A stretch of 6,875 nt of DNA from Candidatus Latescibacteria bacterium 4484_181 (GCA_002049985.1 MVCY01000030.1:1-6875); one strand, 5' to 3'; counted from the first letter of the stretch, positions 1 to 6,479 are shown. Made by a program: numbers and translations. The notes: generated from the letters alone by a model not told the origin.

Positions 1-2067
1 GGGACGTGGGTGAAACCCCCGAGAGTAATCAATAGGAATTTGGGCCATCCTCACAGCTCGATGGAACACCTCCACCAAATCCAGATGCCCCAGGAACTTC
101 AGTTGCTGTCTCTTAGCATATTTGAGTCTCACTCTGGTTTTGGCTACCTGGACAAAGCTCGTTTTCCTCTTTCTCCTCCGTCCAAACAGTGCAGCCTCTT
201 TTGCCTGCTCTCGCGTGCCAGGGCTCTCGGTTGTCCCCTGAGAGGTAGAAACAAGCCTCTGCTTCTCTCTTAATTGGATAGGAAGCCCGCATCCCACACA
301 GCCGGTCCGACAGTCGGGAGTCTGCTCCGGAATGGAGGCCTTTTCTCGCTCCTTCTTCAGGAACTCCTTTGTCACTCCTGGAGAGATATGGTCCCAAGGC
401 AATGGCGCGTCAAATGGCCTTGCTTCCACTTCCCTGCGAGGGTCAATACCTGCTTTTTGAAAGGCCTCCATCCAGCGCTGGAAATCGAAGGAATCAGTCC
501 AGGCGTCGAACTTGGCCCCATGCTTCCATGCCTCCCACAAAACCTGGGACATTCTTCTGCCTCCTCGTGCAAAAACCGCCTCTATGAAGGAGACCTCTGG
601 TTCTCTCCATTTCAGTCGCACATTCTTCCAGCGGATACGGTCTCGCAGGTAGTAAGACTTTTTCCTGAGCTGCTCGAGGTTGTCCTGAGCATCCCACTGG
701 AAAGGGGTGTGGGGTTTTGGAGAAAAGGGAGAGATACTGAGATGTAGTCCTTTCCCTCGGTGACGTCTGCCGATGTATACGATCTTTCTGACCAGCTCCA
801 CTATTCCATCTAAGTCTTCATAGGTCTCGGTGGGAAGACCGATCATAAAATAGAGTTTGACCGCCCCCCAGCCTGCGGAGTAAGCAGTTTTGATGGTCTC
901 CAGAAGCTCTTTTTCATCCAGGTTCTTGTTGATCACCTCTCTCAGCCTCTGAGTTCCAGCCTCAGGGGCGAAAGTGAGGCCGGCCTTGCGAATCCCCTGA
1001 ATCGACTGGGCCAGCTTCAGGGTAAAATTGTCCATCCGGATAGAGGGAAGTGAGAGGGTCAATTTCCTGGAAACCAGCAAAGAGCTGAGCTGGGAGAGAA
1101 GCTCCTCCAGCCCGCCGTAATCAGATGTAGAAAGCGATAGCAATGACACCTCCTCCCAGCCAGAGGCGTCGATCCCCTGCCTGATCTGTTCTACCAGGTC
1201 GGCCACCGGTCTCTCTCGCACCGGCCGATAGGTCATTCCCGCACTACAGAAACGGCATCCACGGGTACACCCCCTCATAATCTCCACCGACAGGCGGTCG
1301 TGAGTGATCTGGGTCAGAGGCACCAGAGGGCGGGAGGGATAATTCTCGTTCTTCAGATCGGCAACTCTGGCCGAGATCTGCTCAGGGGCGGCGGGAACGA
1401 TAGGAAAAATCCCCTTGAAGCTACCTTCATTGTTGTAATCTGCCCGATAAAGAGAGGGGACATACACCCCTTCTATTGCTGCCAGTTGCTTGAGTCTCTC
1501 AGGTCTTCCTGCCCCTTTGGTTGTCTCGAGCGAGTCGATGATTTCTCCTATTACCTCTTCGCCATCACCGATGACAAAGGCATCGAAAAAATCTGCCAAA
1601 GGTTCTGGATTAAAAGCACAAGGCCCACCCCCTAAGACCAGAGGGTCCTGCTCACCCCTCTGCTTTGCCCACAAGGGTATCCCCGCCATATCCAGCATAT
1701 TAAGAACATTAGTGTAATTCAATTCGTGCTGAAGGGTGAACCCCAGCGCGTCGAAATCACGAAGCGGAGTAGCTGATTCTAGAGAGAATAGCGGAATTGC
1801 CTTCTGCCGCATGAGCCTTTCCATATCTGGCCAGGGGGCAAATGTCCTTTCAGCCACCACATCCGGCCGTCTGTTAACGACATGGTAAAGAATATGAAAA
1901 CCGGTATAGGATTGGCCAATCTCGTACACATCTGGGAAAGCCAGCACCAGCTTGGTCTTCATCAGAGAGTGATTCTTGCGGATGACGTTTAACTCATTGC
2001 CCAGATACCTTGCTGGTTTGGATACTAACGGCAGAACCTCCTCTATTCTCCCTCTCAAATCGCTCAT
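1..2067 (-). CDS. Radical SAM protein (TIGR03960-like) fused to a DUF2344/TIGR03936-like domain; 3' end missing
   Basis: The frame is open for 689 codons from an ATG at 2067 to the window edge, so the C-terminus is missing. The start region (KPARYLGNELN, about residues 18-28) fits the TIGR03960 N-terminus. Residues 1 to about 210 resemble a cobalamin-binding-like Rossmann domain with GGGP at 146-149, but I see no DxHxxG cobalt-ligand motif. The radical SAM core follows: C267-x3-C271-x2-C274 should hold the 4Fe-4S cluster that cleaves S-adenosylmethionine, and MIGLPTET lies at 408-415. A second cysteine group (C586, C590, C593) precedes a basic linker. From about residue 649 a DUF2344-type domain begins (GHLD 660-663, then YSRGFHPRP), of which only about 40 residues are in view. 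The two families are often neighbours or fused, commonly near ribonuclease G and rplU-rpmA. The reaction is unknown. The gene starts 13 bp after korC and its ribosome binding site is weak, so cotranscription with korC is likely. Confidence 0.93.
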   Translation of the reverse strand, partial: MSDLRGRIEEVLPLVSKPARYLGNELNVIRKNHSLMKTKLVLAFPDVYEIGQSYTGFHILYHVVNRRPDVVAERTFAPWPDMERLMRQKAIPLFSLESATPLRDFDALGFTLQHELNYTNVLNMLDMAGIPLWAKQRGEQDPLVLGGGPCAFNPEPLADFFDAFVIGDGEEVIGEIIDSLETTKGAGRPERLKQLAAIEGVYVPSLYRADYNNEGSFKGIFPIVPAAPEQISARVADLKNENYPSRPLVPLTQITHDRLSVEIMRGCTRGCRFCSAGMTYRPVRERPVADLVEQIRQGIDASGWEEVSLLSLSTSDYGGLEELLSQLSSLLVSRKLTLSLPSIRMDNFTLKLAQSIQGIRKAGLTFAPEAGTQRLREVINKNLDEKELLETIKTAYSAGWGAVKLYFMIGLPTETYEDLDGIVELVRKIVYIGRRHRGKGLHLSISPFSPKPHTPFQWDAQDNLEQLRKKSYYLRDRIRWKNVRLKWREPEVSFIEAVFARGGRRMSQVLWEAWKHGAKFDAWTDSFDFQRWMEAFQKAGIDPRREVEARPFDAPLPWDHISPGVTKEFLKKEREKASIPEQTPDCRTGCVGCGLPIQLREKQRLVSTSQGTTESPGTREQAKEAALFGRRRKRKTSFVQVAKTRVRLKYAKRQQLKFLGHLDLVEVFHRAVRMAQIPIDYSRGFHPRP

Positions 2068-2080
2068 ATCTTCAGGGTTC

Positions 2081-2626
2081 TCAGATGAGGTTTCGTGAAA
2101 GCTGTTTTCCCTTCTGGAGGGCTTTTTCGTTAAGTTCCAGCAACCCCCATCGCCTCCGGGGTAACACAGATTTAAGGCTCTGAATAACTGTAGGCAGGGC
2201 GACAATCTCGGTCTTTCCAACTAGAAAACCCAGCATAACCATATTTGCCACCCGCAGATCTCCCAGCTGGCTGGCAAGTTCAGTGGCCTGGACTCTGAAT
2301 ACCTCCAGATCACTGCGCTCAGGGGCATATGAAACTAATGACTGGTTGACAAAGACCTTGCCCCGAGAAACAATCTGAGGTTCGAACTTTACCAGTGACG
2401 GTTCGTTCATTGCCACCAAGATATCCGGCCGGGCCACTACCGGGGAGGCAACTTCCTCAGAGGAGATGACGACAGAGCAATTAGCAGTCCCCCCTCGCAT
2501 CGCCGGTCCATAAGATGGGAAGAAGGTAACATGTTTCCCTTCTTCCATTCCGGCGTGGGCCAGAAGGGTTCCCATCAGGACAACCCCCTGGCCGCCGTGA
2601 CCTGCGATGATCAGTTTAGTCTCCAT
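2081..2626 (-). CDS. korC: 2-oxoacid:ferredoxin oxidoreductase, gamma subunit (KorC/VorC type)
   Basis: This 181-residue protein has the length and motifs of the gamma subunit of 2-oxoacid:ferredoxin oxidoreductases. The N-terminus carries the family's GHGGQG motif at residues 9-14. PSYGPAMRGGTANCSV (37-52) and RPDILVAMNEPS (66-77) are the conserved central segments. In the assembled cytoplasmic enzyme the gamma domain packs against alpha and beta and takes part in binding coenzyme A. The gene belongs with korD, korA and korB but is separated from korB by about 1.05 kb carrying MNT and HEPN genes, so the four-gene order is interrupted. I see no strong Shine-Dalgarno before the ATG at 2626, which would be understandable if the gene was once translated by coupling to korB. 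No promoter is obvious in 2627-2670, so transcription probably comes from upstream. Assignment to the family is secure, the exact 2-oxoacid is not. Confidence 0.95.
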   Translation of the reverse strand: METKLIIAGHGGQGVVLMGTLLAHAGMEEGKHVTFFPSYGPAMRGGTANCSVVISSEEVASPVVARPDILVAMNEPSLVKFEPQIVSRGKVFVNQSLVSYAPERSDLEVFRVQATELASQLGDLRVANMVMLGFLVGKTEIVALPTVIQSLKSVLPRRRWGLLELNEKALQKGKQLSRNLI

Positions 2627-2670
2627 AATGATAGAACTCTGCTAAGTGTTGAGAACTTGAAGACCTCAGA

Positions 2671-2925
2671 TTAGACAATCACCGGGTCGCCTTTTCCGCT
2701 GTTCAAACCTAGCTCTGCGTTGCACATAGGGAGGCGGTAGATTACATTCCTCAACTGTATTTTTTTGACCCCAAAGTCGAGCATTTCTGAGGAAAATATG
2801 CTCATATCCTTATGTTCCCGGAACACCCTGGCATAACCAATATCTTCCAAATCTACGGCGAAGATTGCCTCGCTCAGTTTTCTCGCTAATATACTATGAA
2901 TGAAATGGTTATGGTTTTGTCTCCT
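2671..2925 (-). pseudogene. Unrecognised open frame without a convincing start; possible gene remnant
   Basis: A minus-strand frame stays open for 84 codons from just after a TAA at 2926-2928, inside the HEPN gene, to a TAA at 2671. The composition looks protein-like, with segments such as SEAIFAVDLEDIGYARVF and KKIQLRNVIYRLP. I do not recognise the family. There is a good Shine-Dalgarno-like AAAGGAG near 2920 but no ATG, GTG or TTG at a suitable distance. The first in-frame ATG is at 2805 and would give only 44 residues. It may be the C-terminal part of a gene whose start was lost when the MNT-HEPN cassette arrived, or a chance open frame. The other frames here are broken by stops. Confidence 0.3.
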
Positions 2926-3331
2926 TTATCTTCCTTTCAACTAAATCAATGGCACTTTTAGCAAGATGCATTGCCTCCTCAGCTTCCTGGGGATCATCAA
3001 AATATTGTGAAGGCACGCCTCCAGGAAGTCCATTGGGATAGCGGGTGGGAATGTAGTACCTGTCCAGTTTCTTGGCAGGCACGATCTGTTCAAAATCCGG
3101 GTCAATTTCAAGTGCCATCTTCGATAACTCACCTATAGAATGAGTATAAAAGACCTCGACAGATTTGACTTTCAGGTAAAGATATGCTTTAAGAGCTTTC
3201 TCTGTCGCCTGTTGGAAATGGAAAAGGGCAAGATAGAATCTTCCTCTCTTTCTCAACTCGTCTGCATCTTCAAACTCGTCCGTTGCCTGGGTGAACCACC
3301 TTATGGATTCCTCTTCATATGCTCTTTTCAT
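2909..3331 (-). CDS. HEPN domain protein (probable toxin-side partner of the MNT protein)
   Basis: This 140-residue, mostly helical protein matches HEPN domains of the PF05168 type. It begins with RWFTQATDEFEDADELRKRGRFYLALF and contains the hallmark HFQQATEKALKAYL (about 38-51). TH at 63-64 and RYYIPTRYP at 91-99 match conserved positions, and a final amphipathic helix carries EAEEAMHLAKSAIDLV. The ATG at 3331 lies 17 bp inside the end of the upstream nucleotidyltransferase gene and has a good ribosome site (AGGAAGAG), so the two are translationally coupled. HEPN-MNT pairs are known as toxin-antitoxin modules in which HEPN is an RNase and the MNT protein modifies it. I do not see the canonical R-x4-6-H RNase motif in its usual C-terminal place. 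The only R-x6-H is R31-H38 in the second helix, which may be coincidental. RNase activity is therefore uncertain, and a scaffold or nucleotide-binding role is an alternative. Confidence 0.88.
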   Translation of the reverse strand: MKRAYEEESIRWFTQATDEFEDADELRKRGRFYLALFHFQQATEKALKAYLYLKVKSVEVFYTHSIGELSKMALEIDPDFEQIVPAKKLDRYYIPTRYPNGLPGGVPSQYFDDPQEAEEAMHLAKSAIDLVERKIKETKP

Positions 3332-3671
3332 AAACGACTCTTCCTGAGTTTACTATCATCTGTAAGAAGCTACTTATTGGAAGTTTCTCTTTGAACTCTT
3401 TCAAGTTATAGACAATAATGTCAGAGGCAATTTCTCGTTCCACGGCCCCATAAACCAACTTCATCCATTCTTTCCCACTCATTGTAGACGGCATAATTAC
3501 AAGCAAATCCAAATCACTATATACGTCTATATTTCCCTCAGCAAGTGAGCCAAAAAGGATAATTTTTAATGCACCGATGTTTCTCAATTGACCTACAATT
3601 GAATCTAATGAAGCCTGTAGTTTTTTCTCTCTCTCCCTCTTTCTTCGCAGAATTTCCTTGACCTTGGACAT
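3315..3671 (-). CDS. Minimal nucleotidyltransferase (MNT, pol-beta fold), partner of the HEPN gene
   Basis: The product is 118 residues from the ATG at 3671. Its core reads IILFGSLAEGNIDVYSDLDLLV, the signature of minimal nucleotidyltransferases: the GS pair, ten residues, then D-x-D for metal binding. The Asp in ASDIIVY, about 29 residues later, is a candidate third acidic ligand. The first 35 or so residues are highly charged and probably helical. An earlier TTG at 3719 is in frame but lies inside korB and would add 16 residues. I prefer 3671 because it leaves a 10-bp gap after the korB stop. The HEPN gene overlaps its last 17 bp. In characterised MntA-HepT pairs the MNT enzyme attaches AMP to a tyrosine of the HEPN toxin and neutralises it, and a similar role is inferred here. 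The DNA is clearly richer in A+T than the flanking kor genes, suggesting acquisition from elsewhere. Confidence 0.88.
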   Translation of the reverse strand: MSKVKEILRRKREREKKLQASLDSIVGQLRNIGALKIILFGSLAEGNIDVYSDLDLLVIMPSTMSGKEWMKLVYGAVEREIASDIIVYNLKEFKEKLPISSFLQMIVNSGRVVYEKSI

Positions 3672-3681
3672 TAGGAATTGC

Positions 3682-4473
3682 TCACTTAGTTTTTGGCTCT
3701 CTTTTTGGGGTGTCGTCAATCAAGACTTCATTCTTATCCTCTGGGGTTTTAAACTCCCCCAGGGGGAAGTAAGAGATCATCTTCTCTTCAATCCACTTCA
3801 TTGCGTCCACCGGATTCAGACCCCAGTTGGTTGGACAGGGCGAGAGCACCTCTACCATCGAGAAACCCAACTTCCCCATCTGAACTTCAATTGCCTTGCG
3901 GATGGCTTTTTTGGTCTTTCTCACATTTGCTGGAGAACTCACCGTAGTTCGCACCAGGTAGGCAGCACCGTCCAAAGTGGCCAGGAGCTCACACAGACGC
4001 AGCGGATAGCCGTCTCTCTCGGGGTTTCTCCCCAGAGGGGTGGTGGCCGTCTTCTGATCGACCAGGGTCGTTGGTGCCATCTGGCCTCCGGTCATTCCGT
4101 AAACAGCATTATTGACGAAGATCATAGTGATATTTTCACCACGGTTGGCGGCGTGAATCACTTCAGCAGTTCCGATGGCAGCCAGACCGCCATCGCCTTC
4201 GTAGCCAATGATAATATGGTCGGGCAGGGCACGTTTCAAACCGGTAGCCACCGCCGGGGTTCGGCCGTGAGCCGGCTGAACCATATCAAAATCCAGATAA
4301 AGGTCCAGGTAGACGGCACAGCCCACCGGCGGAAGACCTATCGTTCGCTCCCTGATCCCCATTTCGTCCACCACCTCGGCCACTAGGCGCTGGATTATCC
4401 CGTGCCCACAGCCGGGACAGTAGTTAGTAGACACATCTCGAAAGGTCGCTGGTCTGCTGAACGCCTTTGCCAT
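3682..4473 (-). CDS. korB: 2-oxoacid:ferredoxin oxidoreductase, beta subunit (TPP-binding, KorB type)
   Basis: This is the thiamine-pyrophosphate-binding subunit, 263 residues. Near the N-terminus it has NYCPGCGHG (C19, C22, H24), typical of KorB/VorA-type beta subunits. The TPP/Mg motif begins with GDGG at 93-96 and ends with FVNNAVYGMTGGQM about 25 residues on. SPCPTNWG (211-218) is the usual C-terminal motif. With alpha it forms the active site where the 2-oxoacid is decarboxylated on TPP. An ATG 15 bp upstream (4488) is in frame, but AGGAGAGG at 4478-4485 lies between the two and is correctly spaced only for the ATG at 4473. The gene begins 19 bp after korA, so the two are cotranscribed. 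Downstream, korC is not adjacent: an MNT-HEPN pair intervenes. The last 25 or so residues are charged and look like a flexible tail. Confidence 0.96.
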   Translation of the reverse strand: MAKAFSRPATFRDVSTNYCPGCGHGIIQRLVAEVVDEMGIRERTIGLPPVGCAVYLDLYLDFDMVQPAHGRTPAVATGLKRALPDHIIIGYEGDGGLAAIGTAEVIHAANRGENITMIFVNNAVYGMTGGQMAPTTLVDQKTATTPLGRNPERDGYPLRLCELLATLDGAAYLVRTTVSSPANVRKTKKAIRKAIEVQMGKLGFSMVEVLSPCPTNWGLNPVDAMKWIEEKMISYFPLGEFKTPEDKNEVLIDDTPKREPKTK

Positions 4474-4477
4474 CGGT

Positions 4478-4485
4478 CCTCTCCT
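4478..4485 (-). promoter_or_regulatory. Ribosome binding site that sets the korB start
   Basis: AGGAGAGG reads on the minus strand 4 nt before the ATG at 4473 (7 nt counted from AGGAG). It falls after the alternative ATG at 4488, which has no Shine-Dalgarno of its own, and therefore favours the shorter protein. Confidence 0.7.
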
Positions 4486-4492
4486 CATTCGA

Positions 4493-5542
4493 TTAAATAA
4501 GCCGTTTCACCCTTTCCAGTATCTCCTCTGCGGCGGGGATTCCCCCACCCGTGCTGCCGTAGAAGTGAACCTCACACCTACCCTCTACCGCCAGCCTGAC
4601 ATCCTCTACCATTTGTCCCATGCTCATTTCCACCACCAGGATGTTTTTCACATTTTCTGAAATCTGACCTACAATCTGAGAGGGGAAGGGCCAGACGGTG
4701 ATGGGGCGGCAAAGGCCAACTTTCAGACCTTGGGCTCGGCCTTGGATAACTGCCCCCCGGGCTATGCGAGCGCTGGTGCCATATGCAACCAGGGCCACTT
4801 TGGCATCCTCCAGCATAAGTCCTTCCCAGCGCACCTCTTCGGCCTGGATCTTATCATACTTTTTCTGGAGGTCCAGATTGTGCTTCTCCAGCTCGCCTTC
4901 TCCAAGAAACAGTGAACTCACCAACCGAGAGGTCCGATTTTCCATATTCCCCACTGCCCAGTCCTTTGGAGGCAGGGGAGGAAAATCTGGTCTCCTAAAT
5001 TCCATAGGCTCAAGCATCTGTCCCAGAATGCCGTCGGCTAAGACCATAGCTGGGTTGCGATATTTGTCCGCCAGATGAAATCCCAACATAGTGAGGTCAG
5101 CCATCTCCTGAACACCGTTGGGAGCAAGCACAATCACTCTGTAGTCACCGTGTCCTCCCCCCCGCGTAGCCTGAAAATAGTCGGACTGTGCCGGGGCGAT
5201 GTTTCCCAATCCAGGACCACCCCGGACAACATTCACAAAGAAGCAGGGGAGTTCTGCGCCGGCTAGATAAGAGATGCCCTCTTGTTTGAGGCTGATACCT
5301 GGGCCTGAAGAGGAGGTCATTGCCCGCTGGCCAGCAGCGGCGGCGCCATAGACCATATTTATGGCTGCAATCTCGCTTTCGGCTTGGATGAATGTTCCCC
5401 CCACCTCAGGCATCCTCTTAGCCATATAGGCAGTAAGCTCGTTCTGGGGTGTTATAGGATACCCAAAATAATAACGACAGCCGGAGCGAATGGCTGCCTC
5501 ACCCACTGCCTCGTTGCCCTTCATCAACATTCTGCTACCCAA
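4493..5542 (-). CDS. korA: 2-oxoacid:ferredoxin oxidoreductase, alpha subunit (KorA/VorB type)
   Basis: The product is 349 residues if translation starts at the TTG at 5542. It reads LMKGNEAVGEAAIRSGC, then GYPITPQNEL (27-36) and SSSGPG (77-82), all diagnostic of the pyrimidine-binding alpha subunit. GGPGLGNIAPAQSDYFQ and GGGHGDYR follow. The C-terminal transketolase-like domain starts near residue 249 (VALVAYG) and carries CRPITVWPFP (278-287), VVEMSMGQM (303-311) and GSTGGGIP (329-336). Together with beta it converts a 2-oxoacid, CoA and oxidised ferredoxin to acyl-CoA, CO2 and reduced ferredoxin. The PITPQNE form and overall pattern resemble VorB (3-methyl-2-oxobutanoate) most, but 2-oxoglutarate cannot be excluded. 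A TTG at 5566 is in frame, overlaps korD by 11 bp and has no ribosome site. The 5542 TTG has AGGAGG seven bases before it. The gene lies between korD and korB in one transcript. Confidence 0.96.
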   Translation of the reverse strand: MGSRMLMKGNEAVGEAAIRSGCRYYFGYPITPQNELTAYMAKRMPEVGGTFIQAESEIAAINMVYGAAAAGQRAMTSSSGPGISLKQEGISYLAGAELPCFFVNVVRGGPGLGNIAPAQSDYFQATRGGGHGDYRVIVLAPNGVQEMADLTMLGFHLADKYRNPAMVLADGILGQMLEPMEFRRPDFPPLPPKDWAVGNMENRTSRLVSSLFLGEGELEKHNLDLQKKYDKIQAEEVRWEGLMLEDAKVALVAYGTSARIARGAVIQGRAQGLKVGLCRPITVWPFPSQIVGQISENVKNILVVEMSMGQMVEDVRLAVEGRCEVHFYGSTGGGIPAAEEILERVKRLI

Positions 5543-5549
5543 GCGGTTT

Positions 5550-5555
5550 CCTCCT
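5550..5555 (-). promoter_or_regulatory. Ribosome binding site that sets a TTG start for korA
   Basis: A perfect AGGAGG, beginning right after the korD stop codon, is spaced 7 nt from the TTG at 5540-5542. Other in-frame starts are badly placed: the TTG at 5566 lies upstream of the site, and the ATGs within the next few codons are too far downstream. A TTG start with an ideal Shine-Dalgarno is the best reading. Confidence 0.7.
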
Positions 5556-5756
5556 TTACTGCTCAATGGTGATGGCCAGATCAGGACAGATCAGTGCACA
5601 ATTCTGACAGCCGCGGCACTTGCTCTCATCGTCGATCACCGCTGGATGGTATCCCCTCGAGTTAAGCTCCACAGAAATAGAAATTAGCCCCAAAGGGCAG
5701 AAAGCAACGCAAAGCCCACATCCTTTACACCGTTGCTTGTCTATCGAGATGCGCAT
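5556..5756 (-). CDS. korD: 2x[4Fe-4S] ferredoxin-type delta subunit of the oxidoreductase (KorD/VorD type)
   Basis: This 66-residue protein has two complete cluster motifs: C10-x2-C13-x2-C16-x3-C20-P and C47-x2-C50-x2-C53-x3-C57-P, the classic bacterial 2[4Fe-4S] ferredoxin pattern. No signal peptide or membrane segment is seen, so it should be cytoplasmic. As the first gene before korA and korB it is expected to be the delta subunit, carrying electrons from the TPP site to external ferredoxin. The linker between the clusters (about 26 residues) is longer than in a minimal clostridial ferredoxin, as is usual for this subunit. The ATG at 5756 has only a modest ribosome site (AGGG, 8 nt upstream). 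A promoter about 40 bp upstream makes this the first gene of the operon. Confidence 0.95.
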   Translation of the reverse strand: MRISIDKQRCKGCGLCVAFCPLGLISISVELNSRGYHPAVIDDESKCRGCQNCALICPDLAITIEQ

Positions 5757-5797
5757 ATTTGTAGCCCTAAGTTTCCCGGTTTTTTTTCAATTCTAAC

Positions 5798-5826
5798 AAT
5801 ATAACAAAATGCCTACCCAGAAGCAA
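5798..5826 (-). promoter_or_regulatory. Predicted sigma70-type promoter of the kor operon
   Basis: On the minus strand TTGCTT (5826-5821) and TATATT (5803-5798) are separated by exactly 17 bp, with four and five matches to the -35 and -10 consensus. A start near 5790 would give a leader of about 34 nt to korD. It lies in the expected place in an otherwise gene-free region. No operator is evident beside it. Confidence 0.6.
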
Positions 5827-6116
5827 GCATTTTTGTGGTTGTGTGAAATCAAACAAGGGATTAAACCAATGCTCCCAAGCCTTGATTCAGCGAGGGTTAT
5901 CCCGTTAAAGCAGACCAGCCGCAGAGATAAGTCTATGCCTCACAATTCCTGGAAATTCGTTAGAATGGGTTCTTCGCTGCCCCTTCACTTGGCCCCGGGG
6001 CGGGGGTAGGGCTCAGAATGAGAGAATTCTGAGCTCCCATCCTCGGTAAAAACACTCCGTCATTTGGTCACCAGAATAAGAGTCTATCTGCCTCAAGCGC
6101 GTACATCTTGATAGAA
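5827..6116. other. Non-coding region between the HU terminator and the kor promoter
   Basis: I see no convincing gene in these 290 bases. A plus-strand frame of 66 codons (5809-6009) exists but begins inside the kor promoter, has no ribosome site and does not look like a known protein. The region includes a GC-rich run around 5992-6006 and the hairpin at 6011-6034. No tRNA signature was found. A small RNA is possible but unsupported. Confidence 0.5.
6011..6034. repeat. Inverted repeat (9-bp perfect stem, 6-nt loop)
   Basis: GCTCAGAAT and ATTCTGAGC flank the loop GAGAGA, and the stem can grow by a G-T and a G-C pair. Neither strand has a T-run after it, so it is not a standard terminator. It could be a structured RNA element or a protein-binding site. 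Confidence 0.6.
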
Positions 6117-6151
6117 AGAAGGTGCACCCTGAAATCAAAAGTGCACCTTCT
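6117..6151 (-). terminator. Predicted intrinsic terminator of the HU gene
   Basis: A perfect 11-bp stem (AGAAGGTGCAC / GTGCACCTTCT) with a 13-nt loop lies 34 bp after the HU stop codon. On the minus strand it is followed by TTCTATC, which with the end of the stem is T-rich though not a pure run. On the plus strand no T-run follows. Termination of the HU transcript is the likeliest role, separating it from the kor operon. Confidence 0.6.
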
Positions 6152-6185
6152 CAGAAGCACAGGACTTGTGCTGGTTTTGATCAAA

Positions 6186-6479
6186 TCATTCTATTGGTTG
6201 GTGAAGAACCTGCTTGAGCAGTTTTCCTGGTTTGAAATGGGTCTTTCTCCGGGCAGGAACATAAATAATCTCACCGGTTCTGGGGTTCCTCGCTGCCGGT
6301 TTGGGCTTGGTATTCTTCACCTCAAAAACGCCAAAGCCCCTTATCTCAATCCTATTGCCCTCACTCATGGTCTCCCGCATAGCGGTGAATAATGCGTCTA
6401 CCACTGGGGCAACATCGCTCTTTTTTCTCCCTGTAATGCTGCTCACCCTTTGGGTTAAATCCTTCTTAGTAGTGGTCAT
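6186..6479 (-). CDS. HU/IHF-family DNA-binding protein
   Basis: The 97-residue product is a full-length HU-type nucleoid protein. MTTTKKDLTQRVSSITGRKK forms the start of the helical dimerisation body. RIEIRGFGVFEVK (43-55) is the central beta segment. ARNPRTGE (63-70) is the tip of the DNA-binding arm with the intercalating proline P66, and VPARRKTHFKPGK (74-86) is the return strand. HU dimers bend and compact DNA in the cytoplasm. The ATG at 6479 has a perfect AGGAGG (6486-6491) 6 nt upstream. The gene is monocistronic in this window, with its own terminator downstream and a long leader upstream holding a hairpin and a start-stop signal. HU and the IHF subunits cannot be separated with certainty here, but the conserved arm favours HU. 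Confidence 0.96.
   Translation of the reverse strand: MTTTKKDLTQRVSSITGRKKSDVAPVVDALFTAMRETMSEGNRIEIRGFGVFEVKNTKPKPAARNPRTGEIIYVPARRKTHFKPGKLLKQVLHQPIE

Noticed and set aside
274..747. Plus-strand frame of 157 codons
   Set aside because: It lies opposite the continuous radical SAM reading frame, has no family resemblance and is best explained as its shadow.
1..2067. Possible frameshift or pseudogene in the radical SAM gene, because no closed long frame is apparent
   Set aside because: Translating the minus strand by hand gave an uninterrupted frame from 2067 to base 1. It only lacks a stop because the window ends.
2627..3681. Mobile-element ends (terminal inverted repeats or target duplications) flanking the MNT-HEPN block
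   Set aside because: I looked around 2627-2680 and 3660-3690 and found no convincing inverted or direct repeats and no transposase or integrase.
3658..4386. Plus-strand frame of 242 codons
   Set aside because: It is antisense to korB and part of MNT, both with clear family motifs. Its translation is low-complexity and unrecognisable.
5809..6009. Plus-strand frame of 66 codons in the intergenic region
   Set aside because: No ribosome site, starts inside the predicted kor promoter, and the translation resembles no family.
6108..6392. Plus-strand frame of 94 codons
   Set aside because: Antisense to the HU gene and overlapping its terminator.
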